DNA of 21,355 nt from Solobacterium sp. (GTDB taxonomy: Bacteria > Bacillota_I > Bacilli_A > Erysipelotrichales > Erysipelotrichaceae), in the NCBI GenBank assembly GCA_017543025.1, contig JAFYGX010000058.1:1-21355 (forward strand). The letters run 5' to 3'. The notes beneath the pieces are model-generated. The model made no database searches and was not told the DNA's origin. It saw only the letters and a list, made by a program, of their open reading frames with translations. Position numbers and translations under genes: made by a program. Position 1 is the first letter of the stretch, and each line of letters begins with the position of its first letter. Positions 1-7,613 of this stretch are shown in pieces.

Positions 1-1021
1 CTGCGAACTGGTTCGGTGTTTCACCGAATTTTTCCTGATACTTGGCAACGAAGTTCTTTGTCAGATCATCTGAAGCATCTGCAGAGAACGGTGTGAGGAG
101 ATATACACCTTCCGCAAGCTTGATATCGAATCCTTCCATGGAAAGGATGCCGTCCATGCCGTCTACGCCGAATACGGTCGGCTTGTAGCCCATGTCATTT
201 GCCTGCTTGAGGATTGTGGAAGCCGGCTGGTAGTAAATCGGGAGGAAGAGGATGTCAGCGCCAGCTTCCTGTGCTTTGGAAAGCTGAACGTTGAAGTCGT
301 TGTCCTCACCTGCGAAGGTGCCTTCATAAACAACTTCGAGCTTCTTTTCAGCAGCTTCAGAGACAAACTTGTTGTAAATACCGGTGGAGTAGTTGTCATC
401 GTTCTTGTAAATGACAGCGACCTTTGTTCCAAGATCCGTGTGCGCGCTCAGGTAGTCTGCGGAAGCGACACCCTGGTTCGGATCGGTAAAGCACATCTGG
501 AATACATTTCCGTATGCATTTGCCATGTTGTCAGAATCCGCATAGATAACCGCCAGAGAAGAGCCGGACGGTGTCAGAGCGAATGTGGAGTCTTCCTGAT
601 AAAGCGGTGCAACGGCTGCACCAGGTGCGGAAGTAACGGTGCACAGGGAGATCTGAACGCCCCAGTCCTTGAGTGCGTTGTAGGCATTTACGGCCTTCTC
701 TGCATCGTGCTCATCATCTTCCATTGTGAAGTCAAATTTAACTTCACCCTTTTCGTTGATTTCTTCAACCGCAATTTCAACCGCGTTCTTTACCGCCTGG
801 CCATATACGGAAGCACCGCCGGTCAGAGGTCCGGAGAGACCGAGTTTGAAAGCTGCTGTGCCGGCTGCGGATCCGCTGTCTGCTGCAGCGGTAGCTGTGC
901 CGGAATCTGCTGTTGCAGAAGTACCTGCATTTGCATTGGAAGAAGATCCATTGCCGCAGGCTGCCAGCGACAATGTCATGACTGCCGCGAGGCCTCCTTT
1001 GACTAACTGTTCGAATTTCAT
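1..1021 (-). CDS. LivJ-like branched-chain amino acid/amide ABC transporter substrate-binding lipoprotein (3' end cut by window)
   Basis: Extracellular solute-binding lipoprotein that would hand an amino acid or amide ligand to an ABC importer. The start is ATG at 1021, preceded by GAGGG. It opens with a short signal peptide (MKFEQLVKGGLAAVMTLSL) and the lipobox LAAC with Cys22, followed by a low-complexity Ser/Ala/Thr/Gly linker to about residue 55. The mature part starts FKLGLSGPLTGGASVYGQAV, the usual opening of the type 1 periplasmic-binding fold (LivJ/Leu-Ile-Val-binding family). It continues with family-like stretches such as VAVIYKNDDNYSTG and FGVDGMDG. About 340 codons are visible and the frame is still open at base 1, so the last domain is missing. 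The true ligand cannot be read from sequence. Permease and ATPase genes, if linked, would lie beyond the left edge. Confidence 0.9.
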   Translation of the reverse strand, partial: MKFEQLVKGGLAAVMTLSLAACGNGSSSNANAGTSATADSGTATAAADSGSAAGTAAFKLGLSGPLTGGASVYGQAVKNAVEIAVEEINEKGEVKFDFTMEDDEHDAEKAVNAYNALKDWGVQISLCTVTSAPGAAVAPLYQEDSTFALTPSGSSLAVIYADSDNMANAYGNVFQMCFTDPNQGVASADYLSAHTDLGTKVAVIYKNDDNYSTGIYNKFVSEAAEKKLEVVYEGTFAGEDNDFNVQLSKAQEAGADILFLPIYYQPASTILKQANDMGYKPTVFGVDGMDGILSMEGFDIKLAEGVYLLTPFSADASDDLTKNFVAKYQEKFGETPNQFA

Positions 1022-1041
1022 AATTCTTTCCCTCGTTTTCT

Positions 1042-1059
1042 AACTTCAGAAATGAAGTT
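1042..1059 (-). promoter_or_regulatory. Perfect inverted repeat at the predicted transcript start of the binding-protein gene
   Basis: AACTTCA and TGAAGTT are perfect 7-base arms around a 4-base centre. The repeat begins about seven bases downstream of the -10 box at 1066-1071, so it should be the first thing transcribed. It may be a 5' mRNA-stabilising hairpin or a DNA operator. The sequence does not decide between them. Confidence 0.5.
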
Positions 1060-1065
1060 GTGTCT

Positions 1066-1094
1066 ATTATATTGAGAAGATTTCATCAATTCAA
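1066..1094 (-). promoter_or_regulatory. Sigma-A-type promoter of the binding-protein gene
   Basis: On the minus strand, a -35 box TTGAAT (1094-1089), a 17-base spacer and a perfect -10 box TATAAT (1071-1066) precede the ATG at 1021. This is the most consensus-like promoter in the left part of the window. Confidence 0.75.
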
Positions 1095-1126
1095 CACATT
1101 TCATCATTTAATTTTCACAATTCTGA

Positions 1127-1166
1127 AAATAATATGAAAACGGAATGAATTTGTTTCACTCCGTTT
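1127..1166 (-). terminator. Intrinsic terminator after the ACT-domain gene
   Basis: A 12-base-pair stem with one G-T wobble (arms 1155-1166 and 1138-1149, five-base loop) is followed on the minus strand by the T-rich TCATATTATTTTC. It lies about 45 bases after the stop of the ACT gene and just upstream of the next promoter, so it insulates the two units. Confidence 0.7.
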
Positions 1167-1211
1167 CGTTCGGTATTTTCGGTTCTGTACCCCAGATGAA
1201 CCCCGCAGGGA

Positions 1212-1631
1212 TTACAGCGAGTTATTATTCAGACAGGTATATCCTTTTCCGATCAGACATTCCTGCACCTCGGCACTCTCCTGCACATGCAGGATCGCAA
1301 CCGGATCGGATACATTGCGAATATAGCATACATACAGATAATCTATGTTGATCCGGCTGTCTGACACATCGCCGAGCAGCTGATTCAGACTGCCGACTTT
1401 TTCGGAAATCACAACACCGAGAACATCATCCGTTTTTACAAGATACCCCGCTTCGCTCAGAATCTTTGAAGCGCTTACCGGGTCGGAACACAGCATCCGG
1501 ATAATTCCGAATTCCGGACTGTCGTTACTTACGACATTATAGAAATCAATGCCGGCCTCAGAAATCCGGCCGATGATCCGGTTCATGGAACCCTTTTTGT
1601 TTTCCGCAATTACGGATACCTGTTTCAGCAT
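1212..1631 (-). CDS. Tandem ACT-domain protein
   Basis: Small 139-residue protein made of two ACT modules and nothing else. The first spans about residues 1-66 (LKQVSVIAENKKGSMNRII, with the usual beta-turn-helix opening and the Gly at the ligand turn). The second spans about 70-137 (DVLGVVISEKVGSLNQLLGD). Stand-alone double-ACT proteins are usually small-molecule, often amino-acid, sensors, resembling the regulatory subunit of acetolactate synthase but without its catalytic partner. No such enzyme is visible here. A strong ribosome-binding site (GGGGGAGAG) lies just before ATG at 1631, and the gene has its own promoter and terminator, so it is monocistronic. Its neighbour downstream is an amino-acid-type binding protein, which makes an amino-acid-sensing role plausible. 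That is inference only. Confidence 0.8.
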   Translation of the reverse strand: MLKQVSVIAENKKGSMNRIIGRISEAGIDFYNVVSNDSPEFGIIRMLCSDPVSASKILSEAGYLVKTDDVLGVVISEKVGSLNQLLGDVSDSRINIDYLYVCYIRNVSDPVAILHVQESAEVQECLIGKGYTCLNNNSL

Positions 1632-1667
1632 ACTTTCTCTCCCCCGCTTCTGCTATTACGTTTCTAT

Positions 1668-1696
1668 ATATTACTGTTCTTTTCAATGATTGTCTA
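1668..1696 (-). promoter_or_regulatory. Promoter of the ACT-domain gene
   Basis: On the minus strand, TAGACA (1696-1691), a 17-base spacer and TAATAT (1673-1668) sit about 37 bases before the ATG and just beyond the glgA terminator. Confidence 0.55.
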
Positions 1697-1730
1697 ATCA
1701 GCAGATGACATTGCCAGTCCGGCTCATCTG

Positions 1731-1757
1731 AAAAACAGCCCTCGTCTGAAGGCTGTT
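1731..1757 (-). terminator. Intrinsic terminator of the glgC-glgD-glgA operon
   Basis: Perfect 7-base arms AACAGCC and GGCTGTT (1751-1757 and 1734-1740) enclose a 10-base loop. Five T residues follow on the minus strand, 27 bases after the glgA stop. Confidence 0.8.
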
Positions 1758-1783
1758 CTTTCACGAATGTCTGTCTCAGCGGA

Positions 1784-3238
1784 TCAGTTATCCGGCCAGT
1801 TGCACAGCTGATAATACAGCTGTTCATAGATGCCGGCAGATTTCTCCCAGGATACATCTGTCGTCATCGCGCTCTTGATCAGGCCCTTCCATCCGGGCTT
1901 GTTGTCATAGTACTGCTCCACGGCCCAGCGAAGCGTATAGACCATGTCATCGGCGTTGGCAGCCCAGAAGCTGAATCCGTTTCCTTCTCCGGTGTACTGG
2001 TTGTACGGATGTACGGTATCCTTCAGCCCGCCCGTTTCACGAACCAGCGGAAGTGTTCCGTAATGCATCGCAATCAGCTGACCGATACCGCATGGCTCAT
2101 ACAGCGACGGCATCAGGAAGAGGTCGCAGCCTGCGTAGATCCGATGTGCAAGTTCTTCGTTATAGCCGCAATAGTATACGCCTTTGCCCTTATACTCGGA
2201 TTCCATCCACTTGAATGCATTCTCCGCATTGATCTCACCGGTTCCGAGAACCACGAACTGAATATCCATGCCCATGATTTCCTGAAGCCGATCTGTAATG
2301 AGATAAATTCCCTTCTGATTTGTGAGACGCGAAACAATGCCGATCATGCATACATCATTGGTTTCTCTCAGGCCAAGCTCTTTCTGAAGCTCCAGCTTGT
2401 TTGCCTTCTTGCCGCTGACATAACTGCGCACGTCATAATTCTTCGCAAGCAGTTTGTCGGTCCTCGGATCCCACTCCTTCGTATCGATTCCGTTGACAAT
2501 CCCCCAGAGATCATCCCGGCGATAGCGGAGAATGGAATCCATTTTCTCACCATACGTCTGTGTCAGAATCTCAGATGAATAAGTCGGCGATACGGTCGTG
2601 ATCTTATCCGCATAGACCAGACCTGCTTTCATGAATGAAATGCCGGTATCGAATTTGATCGATCCGTTGTCGAAATAGTAGTAATCCAGTCCAAGGCAGC
2701 TCGGCAGCATATCGACGCCGAAGTTGCCCTGGAATGCAAGATTGTGAATCGTGTAAACATGCTTGATCGCCTGATAACGATAGTCATCTGCGTAGCATGC
2801 ATGACAGAGAAGCGGGATCATGCCGGTCTGCCAATCATTCGAATGAATGATATTCGGCCACCAGTCGATGAAATAGATCATATCAAGCACTGCACGCTGG
2901 AAGAATGCAAAGCGCTCGCCGTCATCATCATACCCGTAAAGTCCATCACGCTCATAATAGTGCTGATGCTCGACAAAGTAATAGACAACGCCATCGACTG
3001 TAGCGGTGTAGTAAGTTGCCGGCTGATCGATCCAGCCCGAGTGAACCTGAATGGTTCCGATCCGCTCAAGCTGATCATAATATTTTTCAATGATCTTCTT
3101 GTAAAGCGGAATCACCACACGCGCATCGTGTCCCCGTTTAACAAGCGCATTCGGAAGACTTGCCATCACGTCCGCAAGTCCGCCGGTCTTGATAAACGGA
3201 AGCGCCTCTCCGCCAACAAACAGAATTGATCTTCCCAT
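1784..3238 (-). CDS. glgA: Glycogen synthase (ADP-glucose type, GT5)
   Basis: Transfers glucose from ADP-glucose to the non-reducing end of alpha-1,4-glucan. At 484 residues it has the normal bacterial length. The N-terminal GT-B domain carries the ADP-glucose-binding loop KTGGLADV (Lys17 onward), and HSNDWQTGMIP and YTIHNLAFQG follow. The C-terminal domain carries PSLYEPCGIGQ with the conserved Glu near residue 381, then RETGGLKDTV. ATG at 3238 is preceded by AAAGGGA and starts 14 bases after the glgD stop, so it is the last gene of a three-gene operon. The product of the GlgC/GlgD reaction is its substrate. A terminator follows directly. Confidence 0.97.
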   Translation of the reverse strand: MGRSILFVGGEALPFIKTGGLADVMASLPNALVKRGHDARVVIPLYKKIIEKYYDQLERIGTIQVHSGWIDQPATYYTATVDGVVYYFVEHQHYYERDGLYGYDDDGERFAFFQRAVLDMIYFIDWWPNIIHSNDWQTGMIPLLCHACYADDYRYQAIKHVYTIHNLAFQGNFGVDMLPSCLGLDYYYFDNGSIKFDTGISFMKAGLVYADKITTVSPTYSSEILTQTYGEKMDSILRYRRDDLWGIVNGIDTKEWDPRTDKLLAKNYDVRSYVSGKKANKLELQKELGLRETNDVCMIGIVSRLTNQKGIYLITDRLQEIMGMDIQFVVLGTGEINAENAFKWMESEYKGKGVYYCGYNEELAHRIYAGCDLFLMPSLYEPCGIGQLIAMHYGTLPLVRETGGLKDTVHPYNQYTGEGNGFSFWAANADDMVYTLRWAVEQYYDNKPGWKGLIKSAMTTDVSWEKSAGIYEQLYYQLCNWPDN

Positions 3239-3252
3239 AGAATCCCTTTCTA

Positions 3253-4365
3253 TCAGATGCGGTCTCTGCGGCGTACATATACCGGTGCCGCATCGGTTCC
3301 TTCCAGCTTCTTGACATGATGGACAATCGCATATTTGTCGACGACCACATGATCAAGCTTCGCATTCTCGCCGATATATGCATCCGGCAGAATAATGCAG
3401 TTCTTTACAACAGCTCCCTTGCATACGGTCACGCCGCGGCTGATGATCGAGTTTTCAACTGTTCCGTCAATAACAGAGCCGTTCGCCACAATGCTGTGCT
3501 TAACCTTGGAATTTTCCGTAAAGGTTGTCGGGCAGCTGTCGTTGGTCTGCGTGTAGATCGGCCATCCCGGCTTGAACAGCTGAATCGCCTTATCATAGTC
3601 GATCAGTTCCATGGAAACACGGAAGAATTCAGGCAGCGAGTTCAGGCAGGCAACATATCCTTTGACCTGATATCCCTTTACGTTCAGTTCTTCCACAGAA
3701 TCTGCGAGCACATCCTTGAACCAGTACAGGGAAGAAGTTTCAGCTGCTTTTCTGACCAGCTCAATGAACAGCTTCTTCGACATCACATACGCTTCCAGCG
3801 AAACGGTCTGATTCTTCAGCTTGCCGCGGTTTTTCTCAATGCTCTTGACGGTCTTGAACTTGTCCAGCTTGACAACGTCACAGCCAAGGAAGGAAGTCTT
3901 CGCATCCTTCACGGATGCATAGCACATGGTAATGTCTGCCTTGCTTTCAATATGCTGTTCAAGAACATCATTGAAATCAAGTGAATAAATGAAATAACTC
4001 GGTGCGATCACGACATACGGGTTCGGATCTTCCTCGATGTACTGCATGTTTAGCATGTAGTTGGCGACATCGTGGTTGTAAACTTCCGAGGAGAAGTTCT
4101 TTTCGCCATACAGCAGACGGAGTTTTCCGCGCTTGGAGTTGATGTTGTAATGCTTTCCGTCACCGAGATGCTCGATCAGATTGCGCGGTTTTTCCTTGCA
4201 GTAGATCTGAACGTTTCCGATTCCGGAGTTGGTCATATTGCTTAAAATGAAGTCAACAACACGGTAGCGTCCCATGAACGCAATCGCAGGTACCGGACGA
4301 TGATCAACGAGACCCTCGATATTTGCCGTACTGTCCTCAAAACTGATAATTCCTAATGCACGCAT
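3253..4365 (-). CDS. glgD: Glucose-1-phosphate adenylyltransferase-like subunit GlgD (probably regulatory)
   Basis: A 370-residue paralogue of GlgC. In Bacillota, GlgD forms a hetero-oligomer with GlgC and modulates it. The nucleotidyltransferase fold is kept (MGRYRVVDFILSNMTNSGI, then a left-handed beta-helix tail with hexapeptide repeats such as VIDGTVENSIISRGVTV). The catalytic signatures are gone: the GlgC loop AGGRGSRL is replaced here by SFEDSTAN, and the Asp-containing SGDHIY of GlgC is APSYFIY. It is therefore unlikely to be catalytic by itself. The frame stays open upstream to 4464, but the start is placed at ATG 4365 because a perfect AAGGAGGAG lies nine bases before it and the protein then begins like its family (MRALGIISF). 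The glgC stop lies 13 bases upstream. Confidence 0.95.
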   Translation of the reverse strand: MRALGIISFEDSTANIEGLVDHRPVPAIAFMGRYRVVDFILSNMTNSGIGNVQIYCKEKPRNLIEHLGDGKHYNINSKRGKLRLLYGEKNFSSEVYNHDVANYMLNMQYIEEDPNPYVVIAPSYFIYSLDFNDVLEQHIESKADITMCYASVKDAKTSFLGCDVVKLDKFKTVKSIEKNRGKLKNQTVSLEAYVMSKKLFIELVRKAAETSSLYWFKDVLADSVEELNVKGYQVKGYVACLNSLPEFFRVSMELIDYDKAIQLFKPGWPIYTQTNDSCPTTFTENSKVKHSIVANGSVIDGTVENSIISRGVTVCKGAVVKNCIILPDAYIGENAKLDHVVVDKYAIVHHVKKLEGTDAAPVYVRRRDRI

Positions 4366-4370
4366 ATCTG

Positions 4371-4380
4371 TCTCCTCCTT
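4371..4380 (-). promoter_or_regulatory. Shine-Dalgarno of glgD sharing bases with the glgC stop codon
   Basis: On the minus strand the glgC stop runs straight into the ribosome-binding site (TAAGGAGGAG). Terminating ribosomes would release exactly on the glgD initiation site, which supports coupled synthesis of the two subunits and fixes the glgD start at 4365. Confidence 0.8.
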
Positions 4381-5512
4381 ACTCGCCTTTCTGTCCTGCA
4401 ACAAGTACAATTTCCTTGCTGTCCTTGGAACCGAAGGTCTTGCCGGCAGGCACTTCCACGTCATCTGCGACGATGCAGCGGGTTACCGTTGCGCCGGAAC
4501 GGATAATCGCACCCGGCTGAATCACACTGTCAATGACCTTCGCACCCTTTTCAATGACGACATTGGTGCCGATCACGGAATTTTCTGCTGTTCCGTCAAT
4601 TACAGATCCCTGTGTCACATAGCAGTGTCTGACTTTTGCGTCCTCTCCGATAAACTGCGGAAGCGCATTGACATCTTCGGTATAGATCTTCCAGGTCGGA
4701 TCACCGAGATCAAGTTCCGCATTGTCTTCGAGCAGATCCATATTTGCTTCCCAGAGGGAATCGACGGTTCCGACATCCTTCCAGTAACCCTTGAAGCGAT
4801 ATGCCACAAGACGCTTCTTGTCATTCAGATAGGTCGGAATGATGTCTTTACCGAAGTCGTGGTTGCTCGCTTCATTCTTCGCATCCGCAACGAGATACTT
4901 CCGGAGTGTCTTGTATGTGAAGATGTAAATGCCCATCGAAGCGAGATTGCTCTTCGGTTTCGCCGGCTTTTCTTCAAACTCCACGATCACATCATCCGCA
5001 TCGGTATTCATGATGCCAAACCGTGTCGCTTCCTTCAGGGAAACCTCACGTACTGCGATCGTCGCATCCGCCCCTGTCTCTTTGTGGTGCTTCAGCATCT
5101 TGTCGTAGTTCATCTTGTAGATGTGGTCGCCCGACAGAATCAGAATGTATTCCGGATTCATGCTGTCAAGGAAGTCAATGTTTGCCGTAATCGCATCGGC
5201 AGTACCGCGGTAGACTTCAAGATTGGTCGTGTCGCGCTCACGCGGTGTAAGAACATAAACACCGCCGTCGTTTGTATCCAGACCCCAGTAATGATCACGT
5301 GCAACATATGAGTTGAGAAGCACGGATTCATACTGGGTGAGAACACCTACGGTCTGAATCTTGGAATTAGCGCAATTGCTGAGTGGGAAGTCGATAATCC
5401 GGTACTTGCCGCCGAAATGAACTGCCGGCTTTGCGACTTTCTTGGTCAGATCATACAGACGGGAACCGCGTCCCCCTGCAAGAATCATGGCCACCATACT
5501 GTTCGCTCTCAT
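4379..5512 (-). CDS. glgC: Glucose-1-phosphate adenylyltransferase, catalytic subunit
   Basis: Makes ADP-glucose from ATP and glucose-1-phosphate, the committed step of bacterial glycogen synthesis. It has 377 residues. The pyrophosphorylase loop [14 protein letters not shown] lies at residues 10-23, [15 protein letters not shown] follows, the metal/nucleotide Asp is in [11 protein letters not shown], and the sugar-phosphate Lys is in EFEEKP. A beta-helix C-terminus follows ([20 protein letters not shown]). All the residues missing in the neighbouring GlgD are intact here. AGGAGG lies 13 bases before ATG 5512, a slightly long spacing; a second ATG six codons in is less likely because it sits farther away. 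It is first gene of glgC-glgD-glgA and has a cre site over its promoter. Confidence 0.97.
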   Translation of the reverse strand: MRANSMVAMILAGGRGSRLYDLTKKVAKPAVHFGGKYRIIDFPLSNCANSKIQTVGVLTQYESVLLNSYVARDHYWGLDTNDGGVYVLTPRERDTTNLEVYRGTADAITANIDFLDSMNPEYILILSGDHIYKMNYDKMLKHHKETGADATIAVREVSLKEATRFGIMNTDADDVIVEFEEKPAKPKSNLASMGIYIFTYKTLRKYLVADAKNEASNHDFGKDIIPTYLNDKKRLVAYRFKGYWKDVGTVDSLWEANMDLLEDNAELDLGDPTWKIYTEDVNALPQFIGEDAKVRHCYVTQGSVIDGTAENSVIGTNVVIEKGAKVIDSVIQPGAIIRSGATVTRCIVADDVEVPAGKTFGSKDSKEIVLVAGQKGE

Positions 5513-5543
5513 GATTATAATTTAGCCTCCTGAACTATAAGTA

Positions 5544-5559
5544 ATGATACCGCTTTCAT
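5544..5559 (-). promoter_or_regulatory. cre site (CcpA operator) over the glgC promoter
   Basis: The minus strand reads ATGAAAGCGGTATCAT, which meets the cre consensus WTGNAARCGNWWWCAW at every position. It overlaps the last two bases of the -10 box and covers the expected start of transcription, a position where CcpA normally represses. A near-copy lies over the ptsH promoter at 19713-19728. Confidence 0.8.
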
Positions 5560-5563
5560 TATA
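5558..5563 (-). promoter_or_regulatory. -10 box of the glgC-glgD-glgA promoter
   Basis: A perfect TATAAT on the minus strand lies 46 bases before the glgC ATG. No good -35 box is present at 16-18 bases; the spot is an A-rich run (about 5580-5587), which could act as an UP-like element. Confidence 0.6.
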
Positions 5564-5615
5564 TACGAAAAGAAACCTCTTTTTTTAGGATTTTGAAACA
5601 TATCTGATTTTTTTC

Positions 5616-5646
5616 AAAAATGACAGAGGTGATCCCACTCCTGTCA
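5616..5646 (-). terminator. Intrinsic terminator of the DUF885-hydrolase-ung-folC operon
   Basis: Arms TGACAG (5621-5626) and CTGTCA (5641-5646) are extended inward by three further pairs across one mismatch and one wobble. On the minus strand the stem is followed by TTTTT. It lies about 50 bases after the folC stop. Confidence 0.75.
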
Positions 5647-5695
5647 TTTCCTGAAACACCGTTTCTGTCAGTTCTTCCTCTTTGTTTCCATGCGC

Positions 5696-6931
5696 TCAGT
5701 TCTGCCCGAAATGCGGCTGTTTCTGCTTCTGTTTCTGAAGTACATAGTTTCGCACTTCACTGATGAAATACAGTGAGCCGCTGACAAGAACCGTTCCTGT
5801 TTCACCCGCCAGAGCACAGGCCTCTTCAACCGCCTTCCGCCAGTCCTTAACGATACAGCCGCCAAGCGAAGCCGCATCTGCTGCCCGGTAATTGGAAAAT
5901 TCAGTAACGATAACCGAATCGCAGAAGGATTCCATAAGCCGTTTCATTTCCGGCCCCTGCTTGTCTTTCAGTGCAGTAAATACACCGATCAGAGGATGCG
6001 GACATTCTCTGGCCGCATTCTTCAGTGCATTCATTCCATCCGGGTTATGCGCTCCGTCAATCACGATGCGCGGATGGACGGAAACGGTTTCAAACCGGCC
6101 AGGCCAGCTGCTGTTCTTTACCGCCGCCCGGACCGCTTCGGAAGACAGATCGATTCCGTCTGTTTTCGCTGCCGTAAGTGCAAGTGCGGCATCATATTTG
6201 AAATACGGAGCGGTATTGCCCGTTTCATAACGGATGCCGTCTGCCAGAAATGCAGTTCCTCCGCAGTCTTCAAACGGAAGACACCGCAGAACCCGGGCGT
6301 GCCGGACTGCCGCTTCCTGCTCGATGACAGCCAGCGCTTCTTCTTCCATATCACCGATGACAACCGGTCTGTTTTCCTTGATGATTCCCGCTTTCTCGCC
6401 GGCAATTTCCGCCAGTGTTCCGCCAAGAAATTCCATATGATCGAAGCCGATGGAAGTGATTACGGAAACTGCCGCAGAAGGGATGATATTTGTTGTATCA
6501 TAACGGCCGCCCATCGTTGTTTCGATCACCGCCGCATCCACCTTCTCCTCTTTGAACCAGAGAAAGCTGAACATCGTACTGATGCCGACCGTACCAAGCT
6601 CATAGCGCTCAATCAGCTCTTCATACCGGTTTGCATATTCCAGAACCTTGTTCCCGGGAATCCACTCGTCATTGATCACCGTGCGGTCCCGGAAGCTGAT
6701 CAGCTGAGGCGACGTGTATCTTCCGACTTTGCGGTACTTCGTTCTCAGAATCTCATACAGCACACAGCAGGTGCTCCCTTTTCCGTTGGTGCCCGCCACA
6801 TGAAAACACAGAAGATCCTTCTGCGGATCTCCCGCCTCTTTCATCGCCGCCGCAAACGGTTCATAATACACCAGCAGTTTCTTTCTTGAAAGAATCCACT
6901 GTTCTGCCTGTTCATACGTTTCAAACCGCAT
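5696..6931 (-). CDS. folC: Folylpolyglutamate synthase / dihydrofolate synthase family protein
   Basis: Mur-ligase-fold enzyme that adds glutamate to folates (and in bifunctional forms to dihydropteroate), using ATP in the cytoplasm. It has 411 residues, slightly short for the family. The ATP-binding loop HVAGTNGKGST is at 44-54. FDHMEFLGGTLAEIAGEKAG follows, with the lysine that is carbamylated in this family near residue 180. DGAHNPDGM at 292-300 opens the C-terminal domain. Two signatures are off-consensus: ETTMGGRYDTTN (137-148) where EVGLGGRLDATN is usual, and YTSPQL...RDRTVIN where SPHL...ERI is usual. AGGAG precedes ATG 6931, which starts 13 bases after the ung stop. Whether both activities remain cannot be told. 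Confidence 0.93.
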   Translation of the reverse strand: MRFETYEQAEQWILSRKKLLVYYEPFAAAMKEAGDPQKDLLCFHVAGTNGKGSTCCVLYEILRTKYRKVGRYTSPQLISFRDRTVINDEWIPGNKVLEYANRYEELIERYELGTVGISTMFSFLWFKEEKVDAAVIETTMGGRYDTTNIIPSAAVSVITSIGFDHMEFLGGTLAEIAGEKAGIIKENRPVVIGDMEEEALAVIEQEAAVRHARVLRCLPFEDCGGTAFLADGIRYETGNTAPYFKYDAALALTAAKTDGIDLSSEAVRAAVKNSSWPGRFETVSVHPRIVIDGAHNPDGMNALKNAARECPHPLIGVFTALKDKQGPEMKRLMESFCDSVIVTEFSNYRAADAASLGGCIVKDWRKAVEEACALAGETGTVLVSGSLYFISEVRNYVLQKQKQKQPHFGQN

Positions 6932-6944
6932 TCGACACTCCTGT

Positions 6945-7613
6945 TCAGATATTCGGAATCTGCCAGTTCACCGGCGTTCTGCCGTTGGCTTCAAGGAACG
7001 AATTCGCCCGGGAAAAATGACGACAGCCGAAGAACCCCCGGTATGCACTCAGGGGCGACGGATGCGCGGTCTCAAGCACCAGATGACGGGAGCGGTCAAT
7101 CATCCCAGCTTTACTGCGTGCATTGCTTCCCCAGAGCAGAAACACCGTCGGTTCTTTCTTCTCACTGATCTTTGCAATGGCATGATCGGTAAATGTTTCC
7201 CAGCCTCTGCCCCGGTGGGAATTCGCCCTGCCCCGCTCCACCGTCATCACGGTGTTGAGCAGAAACACACCCTGTTTCGCCCACGGCATCAGATAACCGT
7301 TGTTCGGAACATAACAGCCGCAGTCGGATTCCAGTTCGCGGTAAATATTCACAAGGCTTGGCGGAATCTCAATTCCGGGGTTTACCGAAAAGCACATTCC
7401 GTGCGCCTGGCCCGGCTCATGGTAAGGATCCTGTCCCAGGATCACAACTCTGATATCCGGAACATCACATGCTTCAAAGGCACTGAACACCAGATGTTTC
7501 GGCGGGTAGATCTGTTTCGTTGCATAACTTTCCTTCAGAAACGCAGAGAGCGCCTGAAAATACGGCTGCTGCCATTCATTCTGCAGCCATGGCCACCATC
7601 CGTTATGAATCAT
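6945..7613 (-). CDS. ung: Uracil-DNA glycosylase (family 1)
   Basis: Removes uracil from DNA to start base-excision repair. It is 222 residues long, the normal size. The water-activating motif GQDPYH is at residues 60-65 (catalytic Asp62) and the minor-groove/leaving-group motif HPSPLSAYRGF starts at His184. LLWGSNARSK is the uracil-recognition Asn region. ATG at 7613 overlaps the stop of the upstream lipoprotein gene as ATGA, and a GGGGA lies shortly before it, so translation is probably coupled. There is no functional reason for ung to follow two surface proteins; the arrangement looks like a mixed operon. Confidence 0.97.
   Translation of the reverse strand: MIHNGWWPWLQNEWQQPYFQALSAFLKESYATKQIYPPKHLVFSAFEACDVPDIRVVILGQDPYHEPGQAHGMCFSVNPGIEIPPSLVNIYRELESDCGCYVPNNGYLMPWAKQGVFLLNTVMTVERGRANSHRGRGWETFTDHAIAKISEKKEPTVFLLWGSNARSKAGMIDRSRHLVLETAHPSPLSAYRGFFGCRHFSRANSFLEANGRTPVNWQIPNI

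Noticed and set aside
4366..4464. Upstream extension of the glgD frame
   Set aside because: It overlaps the glgC coding end in another frame, while a perfect ribosome-binding site marks the start at 4365.
3253..5512. glgC/glgD similarity as a recent tandem duplication
   Set aside because: The two proteins are strongly diverged, with catalytic motifs missing in GlgD; this is the ancient GlgC/GlgD pair known from many Bacillota.
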